Positions 44,509-54,598 are shown, counted from the stretch's first letter. The stretch: 64,000 bases of DNA from Nocardia acidivorans NBRC 108247 (GCF_001625085.1 NZ_BDAW01000002.1:88468-152467), one strand, 5' to 3'. The notes: generated from the letters alone by a model not told the origin. Made by a program: numbers and translations.

Positions 44509-47259
44509 ATGTCTTCACCGGGGGCGCAGCAGATCACCGTGCGTCATGAAGGAACCGATCGGGTCTTCGACGCGAGCCAGCAGATCACCATGGGGCGGGC
44601 GCCGGAGGTCACGCTGTTCGTGGACAGCCCGCTGGTCTCCCGGGTGCATGCGACGCTGGCCTGGCGGGGCAACGGGTGGGTGCTCGCCGACAACGGCAGT
44701 ACCAATGGGGTTTTCGTGGACGCGCGGCGACTGAGCCAGCCGATCCCGATCGACCGGCCCGTGCAGGTGCGATTGGGCGATGCCATCACCGGGCCACTGC
44801 TGCATCTGATTCCGCGCGTGGGCATGCAGCAGGTTCCGCCGTCGGTACCGCCGCAGCAGCGCCGGATGCCGCCGCAGAACTTCCAGCAGCCGCCGAATCC
44901 GCAGCAGCATCGGCCGCCGACCCCGGCGCAGCAGCCGGTGCAGCGGCCCGCGCAGGGGCAGCAGCCGATCAATTACCTGCGGCCGCCGCGCTCGGGACAG
45001 CAACCCGCGCAAGGCAATCCGTCGCATGCGATGCCCGCGCAGGGCATGCCGTCCCAGGGGATGCCCGCGCAAGGGATGCCGTCCCAGGGCATCCCGGCGC
45101 ACGGTCAGCCGCCCAAATCCGCACAGCCGCCGCGTTCCGCGCAGCCGCCGTCCCAGGGCATACCCGCGCACGCGCAGCAGTCGGCCCCGCAGCCCGTGCA
45201 ACCGGCCATGCCGCTGCACCCGGATGTCCCCGACAACATCAATATGACCGCCAAGGCCAGCGTGGCCGCAGCACCGCCGGTGCGCGCCCGCTCCGCCACC
45301 GGTCCGGCCGCGCGCGCGGACCGGATCCCGCAGGGCGGCTTGCATATCGGTCGTACCAGTGACAACCAGATCGTGGTCAACGATCCGCTGGCCTCGCGCC
45401 GGCATGCGCGCCTGATCTCCGATCGCGGCAATCTGGCCATCGAGGATCTGGGCTCGGCCAACGGCACCTTCGTCAATGGCCGCCGGGAACAGCGCGCGGT
45501 GCTGCGCGACCGGGACATCATCACCATCGGCAATGTCGACTTCGAGGTGCAGCAGGGCACGCTGGTGCGCCGTGAGCGCCCGGCCGCCGAACAGGGCCTG
45601 CACGTGCACGGTGTCGGCTTCACCGTCGAGGGCAACAAGCAGTTGCTCGTCGATGTGAACATGGCCGCCGGGCGCGGCACCCTCACCGCGCTCATCGGAC
45701 CCTCGGGCGCGGGCAAGTCGACGCTGTCGAAACTCATCGCGGGAACGACCCAGCCCTCCGCGGGCGTGGTCACCTTCGAGGGCCGCGGCCTGCACGCCGA
45801 GTACGAGGCGCTGCGCTCGCGCATCGGCATGGTGCCGCAGGACGATGTGCTGCACCGGCAGCTGACGGTCAAACAGGCGCTCGGCTTCGCCGCGCAACTG
45901 CGCCTGCCCCCCGACACCAGCAAGGCCGACCGGCAGCGCGTCATCGACGGTGTGCTGGCGGAACTTTCGCTCACCCAGCACGCGGACACCCGGGTGGATC
46001 GGCTCTCCGGCGGTCAGCGCAAGCGCGCCTCGGTGGCCATGGAACTGCTCACCGGTCCGTCGCTGCTGATTCTGGACGAGCCCACCTCCGGTCTCGATCC
46101 GGCGCTGGACCGGCAGGTCATGACCATGCTGCGCGAGCTCGCCGATGCCGGGCGCACCGTCATCGTGGTCACGCATTCGGTTGCCTGCCTGGACATGTGC
46201 GATCAGGTGCTGCTGCTGGCGCCCGGCGGTAAGACCGCCTTCGCCGGACATCCGGGCAGTGTGCGCGACTTCCTCGGCACCAGCGACTGGGCGGAGATCT
46301 TCACCCGCGTCGCCGCCGATCCGGACCGCGCCTTCGCCAATTTCCGCTCCCGCCAAGCCTTTGCGCCGCCGCCGCAGGCCGTACAACCGGTGGAGAAGGC
46401 CAAGCCGCCCAAATCCAGTCCGCTCAAACAGTTCTCGACGCTCTCGCGCAGACAATTGCGGCTGATCCTGGCCGATCGCGGCTATCTGGCCTTCCTGCTG
46501 ATACTTCCGTTCGTACTGGGCGGGCTCTCCCTGGTGGTGCCGGGCAAGAACGGCTTCCAGAAGGGCGGCTTCACCCAGATGCCGGATGGGTCCTTCGTCA
46601 TGACCGGCGGCAGTGAGGCGCAACAGCTGCTGGTGGTGCTGATCCTGGGCGCCTGCTTCATGGGATCCACCCTCACCGTGCGTGATCTGGTCGGCGAGCG
46701 CGCCATCTACCACCGCGAGCGCGCGGTCGGATTGCGTTCCGGCGCATACCTGATGTCCAAGGTGGTGGTTTTCAGCATTGCCGCGCTGTTGCAGGCGGGC
46801 GTCATGATGGGCATCGTGCTCGCGGGCAAGAAACGGCCCGGACCGGGGGCGGTGCTGTCCGCGGGCAGTGCCGAGCTGTACATCGACATCGCTTTGACCG
46901 CGGTCACCTGTGTGGTCGTGGGCCTGCTGCTCTCCACCCTCGCCAAATCCAATGAGCAGGTGATGCCGCTGCTGGTGGTCATCATCATGTGCCAGCTGGT
47001 GATGGCGGGCGGCATGATCCCGGTCACCGGCCGCGTTGTGCTGGAACAGGTTTCGTGGCTGTTCCCGGCCCGCTGGGGTTATGCCGCCGGTGCGTCGACG
47101 GTGAATATCCGCGAACTGTTCCCGAGTGCGCAGGCCGACGCGCTGTGGAAGCACACCGCGAATATCTGGTACCTCGACGCGGGCATACTGCTGGTGCTGA
47201 CCGTGGTGTTGTCGCTGCTCACCTGGTCGCGACTGCGCCTGAAGAAGTCCGCATCATGA
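44509..47259 (+). CDS. FHA-FHA-ABC exporter, Rv1747 type
   Basis: About 916 residues. FHA 1 (~1-95: TMGRAPEV, SPLVSRVHATL, DNGSTNGVFV), a Pro/Gln linker with MPAQGMPSQG repeats, FHA 2 (~275-360: HIGRTSDNQI, SRRHARLI, DLGSANGTFV), and an ABCG-type ATPase (Walker A GPSGAGKST near 398, LSGGQRKRA, LLILDEPTSGLDP). Six C-terminal membrane helices follow. Rv1747 exports cell-envelope lipids and is controlled by PknF phosphorylation (family knowledge). Here the kinase is 4.7 kb away with another FHA gene between. The substrate is not evident. Confidence 0.93.
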   Translation: MSSPGAQQITVRHEGTDRVFDASQQITMGRAPEVTLFVDSPLVSRVHATLAWRGNGWVLADNGSTNGVFVDARRLSQPIPIDRPVQVRLGDAITGPLLHLIPRVGMQQVPPSVPPQQRRMPPQNFQQPPNPQQHRPPTPAQQPVQRPAQGQQPINYLRPPRSGQQPAQGNPSHAMPAQGMPSQGMPAQGMPSQGIPAHGQPPKSAQPPRSAQPPSQGIPAHAQQSAPQPVQPAMPLHPDVPDNINMTAKASVAAAPPVRARSATGPAARADRIPQGGLHIGRTSDNQIVVNDPLASRRHARLISDRGNLAIEDLGSANGTFVNGRREQRAVLRDRDIITIGNVDFEVQQGTLVRRERPAAEQGLHVHGVGFTVEGNKQLLVDVNMAAGRGTLTALIGPSGAGKSTLSKLIAGTTQPSAGVVTFEGRGLHAEYEALRSRIGMVPQDDVLHRQLTVKQALGFAAQLRLPPDTSKADRQRVIDGVLAELSLTQHADTRVDRLSGGQRKRASVAMELLTGPSLLILDEPTSGLDPALDRQVMTMLRELADAGRTVIVVTHSVACLDMCDQVLLLAPGGKTAFAGHPGSVRDFLGTSDWAEIFTRVAADPDRAFANFRSRQAFAPPPQAVQPVEKAKPPKSSPLKQFSTLSRRQLRLILADRGYLAFLLILPFVLGGLSLVVPGKNGFQKGGFTQMPDGSFVMTGGSEAQQLLVVLILGACFMGSTLTVRDLVGERAIYHRERAVGLRSGAYLMSKVVVFSIAALLQAGVMMGIVLAGKKRPGPGAVLSAGSAELYIDIALTAVTCVVVGLLLSTLAKSNEQVMPLLVVIIMCQLVMAGGMIPVTGRVVLEQVSWLFPARWGYAAGASTVNIRELFPSAQADALWKHTANIWYLDAGILLVLTVVLSLLTWSRLRLKKSAS
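45031..45090. repeat. 30-bp tandem repeat in the FHA-ABC linker
   Basis: Two 30-bp units (45031-45060 and 45061-45090) encode MPAQGMPSQG twice, each built from two 15-bp half-units; weaker copies flank it. The repeat lies between the two FHA domains, in a flexible Pro/Gln/Met-rich linker. Confidence 0.8.
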
Positions 47260-47337
47260 CCGGGAGTGCCATGACCGGGCGAAAGGGTGCGGAGTGAACG
47301 GGGAGTCGCGCGCTTCCTCCGGCGAACAGGCACACTG

Positions 47338-49740
47338 ATGGCTGTGACAGCTCGAGTTGGGGCAGTGCATCTCGGCTGGGACGTGGTGTCCGTGGCCGCC
47401 GGTGGCGGCGGCGCGTCGATCCGTCCCATCCAGGTCGAGGGCACCTACACACCGCCCGCCTATCTCCTCGCGGACGCGTCCGGTCGGTTGCACACCGCGG
47501 GCGTGGACCGGCGACCCGACGTCGGCATCGCCATCTCCGATGTGCGCGATATCCTCGGCCACCCGCAGATCGTGGTGGCGGGCGCGACCTGGCCCGCCGA
47601 CCTGGTCTTTCGGGCGCGCATGCACAATCCGCTGGCCGCGGTTACCGAACACCTGGGCGGGCCGCCCGATGTGCTGGCCGTACCGTTCCCGGACGAATGG
47701 CCCGACCCCAAGGTCGACGAGTTCATTCGACTGGTCGAACAGCTCGGCGTGGTCGCCGAGGCGCTGCCGGAGTCGGTGGCGCTGTCGGGCTACATCCGGG
47801 CGCTCGGACTGGTGCGGCCGCCGGGCCGCGGACCCGAGGTCGGCGCCACCGGCGTCTACTCGGACGGACGCGACTGCCTGGTCGTGGCCGTGCACGGCGA
47901 TGACGAGGCGCCCACCGAATCGGTGAGCGTGCCCATCACCGCCGAGGCGCTGCACTCCGCGCGCGCCGCCGACAATGTGGTGATCGAGGTGATGGCCGCC
48001 GCACGCGGTATCAATGCCGACACCTCCACCGTGCTGCTGGCCGGGAACGTCTGCTTCAACGACGCCCTGCGACTGGCGTTCCAGAATCATCTCGGACATC
48101 GCTTCCACGTCGCCGACCATCCGATGCACGCGCTGGTGCTCGGGGCCACGCATCTGCTGGTCAATGACAGTGAACTCAGTGCCGAGGCGGTGGCCGCGCG
48201 CTCGGAAACCCAGATCCCGCAACCGGGTTCGGCCATGCCCCGGCACGCCGATCATGGTGGCCGGGTCGGCCCGCCGACGGGCGACTACCCGCGGCACGGT
48301 CAGCAGTCCGGAGCACCGGCGCAGGCCGGGACGTCCGCGCAGCCCGGTACGCCCGCGCAGGCCGGTACGCCCGGGACGCCCCCGCGGCCCGGTATGTCCG
48401 GGCAGCCCGGCGCGCATGTGCAGCCCGGTATGCCCGCGAAACCGGGAACGGCCGCGGCCGAAGCGCCCGTCGGTGGTGCGGAGGCGCGGCCGGTGGACCA
48501 GGGGCCGCGAAAGGTCGTGCAGCCGAGTGGCTCCGGTGCCGCGCGGGCCGAATCTCCGCGCCCGGCAGGGCCTTCCACCGGTCCGCAACCGCAGACCGGG
48601 GTGAAGCCGCCGACCAGCCCCCTGCCCGCCTCGGGCACACTGCCCTCGACCAATCCGGTTCCGGCCGCCGCACAGGGCGCGCAGCCAGGCGCGGATGCCG
48701 GTGAGACGCGGCGCATCACCGCCGAGGACGCGGCGCAGATTCCGACCGCCTCGCGCGGTGGACTGCCGCCGGGCCTGGCCGGTGTGGGCGGCCGTTTCAC
48801 CCGGCCGCCGGGCACACCCGCCGATGATCAGATGACCTCGGTCATGGGCCGCGGCCAGCCGCCCGGCCCAGAGGGCTACGGCCAGCCCGGCGGACCGCAG
48901 TGGCCGTCCGGTAATCAGCCGAATCCCGCTGCCGGGCAGCAGTATCCCGGTGGCGGGCAGCAGTATTCGACCGGTCAGCAACAGCAGTACCCGGGCGGGC
49001 AGCCGCCCGCGTCCGGCGCTCAGCAGTCCGCGACCGGCGGCCAGCAGTCCGGTGGACCGGCGAATCCGGGTGCGGCGCAGCCGAATCCGCCGGTGGTGCA
49101 GTACGGCCCGGGTTACGGCCCGCAGGGGCAGTCCGGTTATGGGCAGCAGGGTGCCGCGCAGCCGGGGTACGGCCAGTCCGGACAGGGCAATTACGGCCAG
49201 CAGGGCGGCGTATACGGTCAGGGCGGCTACGGCCAGCAGGGTGCGAACTTTCCCGGTCCTTCCGGAAACGCTCCTGGTCAGGCCGGTGCGATGTACGGTG
49301 GATCGATGCCGCAGAGTGGGTCGCGCCAGTCGAATCCGCAGATGCCGGAAGACAGTGCCGGTCAGTCTGATTCGGCATCCGGCGAGGGGGAGCACAAGCG
49401 CCGGAGCAAGCTGTGGAACAAGATGAAGGGCAAGCGTTTCGGCGCCCCCATCATCATCGGCATGGCCGCGCTCGGCGCGATGGGCATGCACTCCGACAGC
49501 GAGCCGCTCGAGTTGTCCGCGCTGACGACCCACTTCACCATCCGCGATGTGCTCGATACCCATCTGATCGATCAGGTCTGCGCTATCACCCCCTCGGCCT
49601 CCAACGCCCCGCGCCCGGGCGTCTCGGGAATCGACGATCCGGAACACCTGGATTGCCTGACCCTGGGCATCGACACCCTGCGCTACACGGTCCCCGGGCC
49701 GGTCCGCGGCGGGGACCCGGGCCCGCCGGTCCAGATCTGA
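47338..49740 (+). CDS. Type VII secretion-associated protein, Rv3446c-like, with GYGQ-rich region
   Basis: 800 residues. The N-terminal ~290 residues (MAVTARVGAVHLGWDVVSVA, ALPESVALSGYIRALGLV, HALVLGATHLLV) form an actin/Hsp70-like alpha/beta fold as in the ESX-4 protein Rv3446c, which is about 400 residues. A Pro/Ala/Gly region follows, then ~630-690 of QQGxYGQ-type sequence, a basic HKRRSKLWNKMKGKRF patch and one hydrophobic segment (APIIIGMAALGAMGMHS, ~703). Its end resembles a short extracytoplasmic domain. It sits directly before rplM as in mycobacterial ESX-4. Role in secretion is known only by association. Confidence 0.82.
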   Translation: MAVTARVGAVHLGWDVVSVAAGGGGASIRPIQVEGTYTPPAYLLADASGRLHTAGVDRRPDVGIAISDVRDILGHPQIVVAGATWPADLVFRARMHNPLAAVTEHLGGPPDVLAVPFPDEWPDPKVDEFIRLVEQLGVVAEALPESVALSGYIRALGLVRPPGRGPEVGATGVYSDGRDCLVVAVHGDDEAPTESVSVPITAEALHSARAADNVVIEVMAAARGINADTSTVLLAGNVCFNDALRLAFQNHLGHRFHVADHPMHALVLGATHLLVNDSELSAEAVAARSETQIPQPGSAMPRHADHGGRVGPPTGDYPRHGQQSGAPAQAGTSAQPGTPAQAGTPGTPPRPGMSGQPGAHVQPGMPAKPGTAAAEAPVGGAEARPVDQGPRKVVQPSGSGAARAESPRPAGPSTGPQPQTGVKPPTSPLPASGTLPSTNPVPAAAQGAQPGADAGETRRITAEDAAQIPTASRGGLPPGLAGVGGRFTRPPGTPADDQMTSVMGRGQPPGPEGYGQPGGPQWPSGNQPNPAAGQQYPGGGQQYSTGQQQQYPGGQPPASGAQQSATGGQQSGGPANPGAAQPNPPVVQYGPGYGPQGQSGYGQQGAAQPGYGQSGQGNYGQQGGVYGQGGYGQQGANFPGPSGNAPGQAGAMYGGSMPQSGSRQSNPQMPEDSAGQSDSASGEGEHKRRSKLWNKMKGKRFGAPIIIGMAALGAMGMHSDSEPLELSALTTHFTIRDVLDTHLIDQVCAITPSASNAPRPGVSGIDDPEHLDCLTLGIDTLRYTVPGPVRGGDPGPPVQI

Positions 49741-49941
49741 GCCGTTTCCGCGGCGATGTGCGCTCGATCGCACCTCGCCCGGTTTCAGGCCGGTGACAAC
49801 GCACTGGTACCGTGTCTTTTTGGCGTTCGGTGCTGCCTGGGTTCTCCCCGGTCGTACCACGGGTCCCGGGTCTCCACCAGCCGCCGGGGTCATCCGACCG
49901 AATGCCTGGCTGGCACCACATACGACAGACAGGGAACGACT

Positions 49942-50381
49942 GTGCCTACGTACAGCCCGAAGGCGGGTGACGTGACCCGTAAGTGGTACGTCATCGACGC
50001 CACTGACGTAGTGCTCGGCCGTCTCTCCGTCGCAGCGGCCAACCTGCTGCGCGGTAAGACCAAGCCGACCTACGCTCCGCACGTCGATGGCGGCGACTTC
50101 GTCATCATCATCAACGCTGACAAGGTTGCCATCTCCGGCAACAAGCGTGAGAACAAGTTCATCCACACCCACTCCGGGCACCCGGGCGGTCTCAAGTCCC
50201 GCTCCGTCGGCCAGATCCTGGACACCCGCCCCGACCGTCTGGTCGAGCGCGCCGTCAAGGGCATGATCCCGAAGAACAAGCTGGGTAACAGCATCGGCGG
50301 CAAGCTGAAGGTCTACGCAGGCCCGAACCACCCGCATGCCGCTCAGCAGCCCATTCCCTTCGAGATCAAGCAGGTTGCCCA

Positions 50382-50385
<4 letters not shown>
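49942..50385 (+). CDS. rplM: 50S ribosomal protein L13
   Basis: 147 residues from [72 protein letters not shown] and [10 protein letters not shown]. The length is standard. An early assembly protein of the 50S subunit. It overlaps rpsI by 4 bp, indicating coupled translation. The 200-bp upstream gap presumably holds the promoter. Confidence 0.98.
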
Positions 50386-50897
<512 letters not shown>

Positions 50898-50913
50898 TTT
50901 TTCTGCCGTCGGC

Positions 50914-50955
50914 CCGTACCGTGCCCGCCCCCATTCCGGGTCGGGCACGGTACGG
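50914..50955 (+). terminator. Intrinsic terminator after rpsI
   Basis: Perfect 14-bp stem: 50914-50927 pairs with 50942-50955 around a 14-nt loop, followed by TTTAC. It starts 16 nt after the rpsI stop and separates the ribosomal pair from glmM, which then needs its own promoter in 50956-51086. Confidence 0.85.
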
Positions 50956-51086
50956 TTTACACGGCAACCTGTACGAGAGCAGGCTCCCCGCAACGGTTTT
51001 CGTCATCGTTGCGCCTACTCCGCCCGCGAGGGCGGAATGGGCCGGGGTCTGCTCTCGTGCTGTATCTACCGATCAGGGGTGAGGTA

Positions 51087-52454
51087 ATGGGACGTTTGTT
51101 CGGCACCGACGGAGTCCGCGGGCTCGCCAATGAGTCGCTGAGTCCGGAACTGGCGCTTGCCGTTTCCGCCGCCGCGGCACAGGTTCTGAGCCGGGGCAAG
51201 AAGCGCGCGCTCGCCGTGGTCGGGCGCGACCCCCGCGCGAGCGGTGAGATGCTCGAAGCGGCCGTCACCGCCGGGCTGACCGCCGCGGGTGTGGACGTGC
51301 TCTCGGTCGGCGTACTGCCCACCCCCGCCGTGGCCTACCTGACCGGCGTCTACGACGCGTGCCTGGGCGTGATGATCTCCGCCTCGCACAACCCCATGCC
51401 CGATAACGGCATCAAGATCTTCGCCGCCGGTGGCCACAAACTCGACGACGCCGTCGAGGACCGCATCGAAGCGCTCATTGCCGAGGGCGGCTACCGCCGG
51501 CCGACCGGCGGCGCCATCGGACGCGTGCTCGGCAAGCCCGGTCAGCTCTTCGGCGCGACCGATCAGTACAGCCTCGAGGGCACCCACGAGCGCTATGTGG
51601 AGCATCTGGTCGAGGCCACCGGACGCGATCTGAGCGGACTCGCCGTGGTGGTCGACTGCGCGCACGGCGCGGCCTCCGAGGTCGGACCCGCCGCCTTGCG
51701 CGAGGCCGGCGCCACCGTGATCGCGATCAATGCCGATCCCGACGGTTTGAATATCAATGATGGTTGCGGCTCAACGCATTTGGAGCAGATCCAGCGCGCC
51801 GTCCGCGAGCACGGCGGTGATCTAGGACTGGCCCTGGACGGCGATGCCGACCGCTGCCTGGCCGTCGACGCCGAGGGCAATGTGGTCGACGGTGACGCCA
51901 TCATGGCGGTGATCGCGCTCGCCATGCGCGATGCCGGTGAGCTCGCCGAGAACACGCTCGTCGCGACCGTCATGAGCAATCTCGGTCTGCATATCGCCAT
52001 GCGCGATGCCGGAATCGCCATGCGCACCACCGCCGTCGGTGATCGCTATGTGCTGGAGGAGTTGCGCCGCAGCGGCCTCAACCTCGGTGGCGAACAGTCC
52101 GGGCACGTCGTGCTGCCGCAGTTCGGCACCACCGGCGACGGCGTCCTCACCGGCTTGAAACTGATGGCCCGCATGGCCGAAACCGGCCGCACCCTGGCCG
52201 ATCTCGCCGCCGTGGTGCAGACCGTTCCGCAGGTGCTGATCAATGTGCACGTCTCGGACAAGGCCGCCGTCGCGGCCGCGCCCGAGGTCCTCGACGCGGT
52301 GGCCGAAGGCGAGCGTCTGCTGGGCGATACCGGCCGAATCCTGCTGCGCCCCAGCGGCACCGAGCAACTGGTGCGCGTCATGGTGGAAGCCGCCGACTCC
52401 GTCCAGGCCCAGCGCCTGGCCGAAGACCTCGCGAAGCTGGTCTCCGCGGTCTGA
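51087..52454 (+). CDS. glmM: Phosphoglucosamine mutase
   Basis: 455 residues. It converts glucosamine-6-phosphate to glucosamine-1-phosphate for UDP-GlcNAc and peptidoglycan. It has the N-terminal [13 protein letters not shown], active-site [13 protein letters not shown] with phospho-Ser at about residue 100, metal loop [23 protein letters not shown] sugar loop and [14 protein letters not shown] phosphate loop. All are intact. GAGGT precedes the ATG. Together with glmS 6 kb away it covers two consecutive steps of the pathway. Confidence 0.97.
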   Translation: MGRLFGTDGVRGLANESLSPELALAVSAAAAQVLSRGKKRALAVVGRDPRASGEMLEAAVTAGLTAAGVDVLSVGVLPTPAVAYLTGVYDACLGVMISASHNPMPDNGIKIFAAGGHKLDDAVEDRIEALIAEGGYRRPTGGAIGRVLGKPGQLFGATDQYSLEGTHERYVEHLVEATGRDLSGLAVVVDCAHGAASEVGPAALREAGATVIAINADPDGLNINDGCGSTHLEQIQRAVREHGGDLGLALDGDADRCLAVDAEGNVVDGDAIMAVIALAMRDAGELAENTLVATVMSNLGLHIAMRDAGIAMRTTAVGDRYVLEELRRSGLNLGGEQSGHVVLPQFGTTGDGVLTGLKLMARMAETGRTLADLAAVVQTVPQVLINVHVSDKAAVAAAPEVLDAVAEGERLLGDTGRILLRPSGTEQLVRVMVEAADSVQAQRLAEDLAKLVSAV

Positions 52455-52524
52455 GCCTTCGATGTGCATGTAATCACGCGGGTGGCCTCTCGGGGTTTAC
52501 CAGCGGTATTACCTGCACATCGTT

Positions 52525-54165
52525 CTAGTCCTCGGTGAGTTTGCCGGCTTCCAGGTGCCAGCGGCGGGTGGCTCGGACGTTGTCGAGCATGCGGCGGTCG
52601 TGGGTGACCAACAGGACTGTGCCGGTGAAGGATTCGACCGCCTGTTCCAGCTGCTCGATGGCGGCCAGGTCGAGGTGGTTGGTGGGCTCGTCCAGGACCA
52701 GGAGGTTGACGCCTCGTGCCTGTAGCAGGGCCAGGGCGGCTCGGGTGCGTTCGCCCGGGGAGAGGGTGTCGTTGGGGCGCAGCACATGGGGGCCGCGCAG
52801 GCCGAATTTGGCGAGCAGGGTGCGGACCTCGGCCTCGGGCCAATCCGGGATCTCGGCGCTGAAAGTGTCCGCGAGCGTGTCGGTTCCGCGGAACAGGCCG
52901 CGGGCCTGATCGACCTCGCCGATGGCCACGCCCGAACCGAGTGCGGCGGATCCGGTATCCGGCCGGGCTTTTCCGAGCAGCAGCGACAGCAGGGTTGATT
53001 TGCCCGCGCCATTGGCTCCGGTCAGGACTATGCGGTCGCCGTAGTCGACCTGGAGGGTGATCGGGCCGAGGGTGAATTCACCCCGGGTGACGGTCGCCTG
53101 GGACAGGGTGGCGACCACCGTGCCGCTGCGGGGCGCGGCGGCGATGACCATGCGGAGTTCCCACTCCTTGCGCGGCTCCTCCACCGCATCGAGGCGTTCG
53201 ATGCGCCGGACGGTCTGCTTGACCTTCGCCGCCTGCTTCTCGGTCGCCTCCGCGCGAGCCTTGCGGCCCAACTTGTCGGAATCCTGTTTGCTCTTGTGGC
53301 GGGCGTTGCGGACGCCGTGCTCCATCCAATTGCGTTGCATGCCCGCACGCGCCTCGAGTCCGGCCTTGGTGTCGGCGAAGTCGTCATAGGCTTCGCGGGC
53401 GTGGCGGCGGGCGATCTCGCGCTCCTCCAGATAGGAGTCGTAACCGCCGTCGTAACTGCCGACCTGCTGCTGCGCCAGGTCCAGTTCGACAATGCGATTC
53501 ACGGTGCGCGCCAAGAACTCTCGGTCATGGCTGATCACCATGAGCGGTTCGCGGACGCCGGTGACGAACTTTTCGAGGCGGTCCAGGCCGTTCAGATCGA
53601 GGTCGTTGGTGGGCTCGTCCAGCAGCAGAATGTCGAAGCGGGACAACAGGACCGAGGCCAATCCGGCGCGGGCGGCCTGACCGCCGGAGAGCACGGTCAT
53701 GAGGGTGTCCAAGCCGTGCGGGAGGCTGTCGGTCAGACCGAGATCGGCGGAGACCTCCTCGGCGCGCTGCTCCAGATCCGCGCCGCCGAGCGCGAGCCAG
53801 CGCTCGAGGGCGGGGGAGAACTCGTCGTCGCCGCCCTCGGCCAGGCGTTCGGCGGCCGCGTCCATGACGCGCTGGGCCTCGCCGACGCCGGTGCGGCGGC
53901 GCAGGAACTCCAGCACGGTCTCGCCCTCGACGCGCTCGGGTTCCTGGGCGAGATAGCCGACCGTGGCATCGGGCGGGCTGAGGGTGATCTCGCCTTCGGG
54001 GGCGTTTCCCTCGGCGAGCATGCGCAGCAGGGTGGACTTTCCGGCGCCGTTCACCCCGACCAGGCCGATCACATCGCCGGGGGCCAGCACGAGATCGAGG
54101 TCTTCGAAGAGGGTGCGTTCGCCGTGTCCGGCAGCGAGGCCGCGCGCATGCAGAGTGGTGCTCAC
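52525..54165 (-). CDS. ABC-F family ATPase
   Basis: 546 residues from GTG. Two ATP-binding cassettes without membrane segments: GVNGAGKSTLLRML, LSGGQAARAGLASVLLSR, ILLLDEPTNDLDL, then GANGAGKSTLLSLLLG, LSPGERTRAALALL, LLVLDEPTNHLDL. The charged interdomain linker (~230-320) corresponds to the P-site interaction motif. ABC-F proteins act on ribosomes, either as translation factors or for antibiotic protection. Which applies cannot be told here; no resistance context is visible. Confidence 0.93.
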   Translation of the reverse strand: MSTTLHARGLAAGHGERTLFEDLDLVLAPGDVIGLVGVNGAGKSTLLRMLAEGNAPEGEITLSPPDATVGYLAQEPERVEGETVLEFLRRRTGVGEAQRVMDAAAERLAEGGDDEFSPALERWLALGGADLEQRAEEVSADLGLTDSLPHGLDTLMTVLSGGQAARAGLASVLLSRFDILLLDEPTNDLDLNGLDRLEKFVTGVREPLMVISHDREFLARTVNRIVELDLAQQQVGSYDGGYDSYLEEREIARRHAREAYDDFADTKAGLEARAGMQRNWMEHGVRNARHKSKQDSDKLGRKARAEATEKQAAKVKQTVRRIERLDAVEEPRKEWELRMVIAAAPRSGTVVATLSQATVTRGEFTLGPITLQVDYGDRIVLTGANGAGKSTLLSLLLGKARPDTGSAALGSGVAIGEVDQARGLFRGTDTLADTFSAEIPDWPEAEVRTLLAKFGLRGPHVLRPNDTLSPGERTRAALALLQARGVNLLVLDEPTNHLDLAAIEQLEQAVESFTGTVLLVTHDRRMLDNVRATRRWHLEAGKLTED

Positions 54166-54281
54166 CTGCGCGATTCTGCCCTGTTCGGGGTTGCACCCTG
54201 ACCCCGCCCCTACCGAAGTTCAGGGTCGGAATGGGTCGGGGGACCGATGTGCGATGAGGCCGAAGTGCGGAAAGTAGAGGT

Positions 54282-54476
54282 ATGACTACACCGACCACCA
54301 AGCGTCTGACCCGCTCGAGCCAGGACAAGTGGATTGCCGGAGTCTGCGGCGGGCTCGCCGAATACTTCGGTATCAGTGCCGGACTTGTCCGGATCTTGTT
54401 CGTGCTCTCCTGCCTGCTGCCTGGGCCGCAGTTCGTGCTGTACCTGATTCTGTGGGTGGTGATCCCCAAGCGCTGA
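54282..54476 (+). CDS. PspC-domain small membrane protein
   Basis: 64 residues: KRLTRSSQDKWIAGVCGGLA, then EYFGISAGLVRILFVLSCLL and FVLYLILWVVIPKR. This is the PspC signature with one or two membrane segments, here as a stand-alone domain. PspC proteins take part in envelope-stress signalling in enterobacteria; the actinobacterial role of such short forms is unclear. Confidence 0.9.
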   Translation: MTTPTTKRLTRSSQDKWIAGVCGGLAEYFGISAGLVRILFVLSCLLPGPQFVLYLILWVVIPKR

Positions 54477-54499
54477 CGGATTCGGGTGCTCTCGGCGAG

Positions 54500-54525
54500 T
54501 TGTCCACAGCTGAGAGTTATCCACA
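54500..54525 (+). promoter_or_regulatory. Pair of DnaA-box sequences
   Basis: TTGTCCACA (54500-54508), the actinobacterial DnaA-box consensus, and TTATCCACA (54517-54525), the E. coli consensus, lie in the same direction with starts 17 bp apart. They are about 75 bp upstream of the next gene. With only two boxes and no dnaA/dnaN nearby this is not oriC. A DnaA-responsive promoter or titration site is possible. Confidence 0.5.
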
Positions 54526-54598
54526 ATCGGTATGAAGGTGCTGCGTGGCCGATGCGCGGATGACAGGATGGTAACCACGTCATCGCGGAGGAGCGCAT

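Noticed and set aside
44515..47154. 879-residue antisense frame opposite the FHA-ABC gene
   Set aside because: No motif and no ribosome site; the opposite strand has complete FHA, ABC and membrane domains.
49741..49941. L13 leader RNA before rplM
   Set aside because: The described leader is from Firmicutes; I could not recognise its fold here, and the 200-bp gap may simply hold a promoter.
47254..50337. 1027-residue antisense frame across the Rv3446c-like gene and rplM
   Set aside because: It spans two well-supported genes and the gap between them; the composition is Arg/Gly-rich shadow with no domain.
54500..54525. Chromosomal replication origin
   Set aside because: Only two DnaA boxes, no AT-rich unwinding region, and no dnaA, dnaN or gyrase genes nearby.
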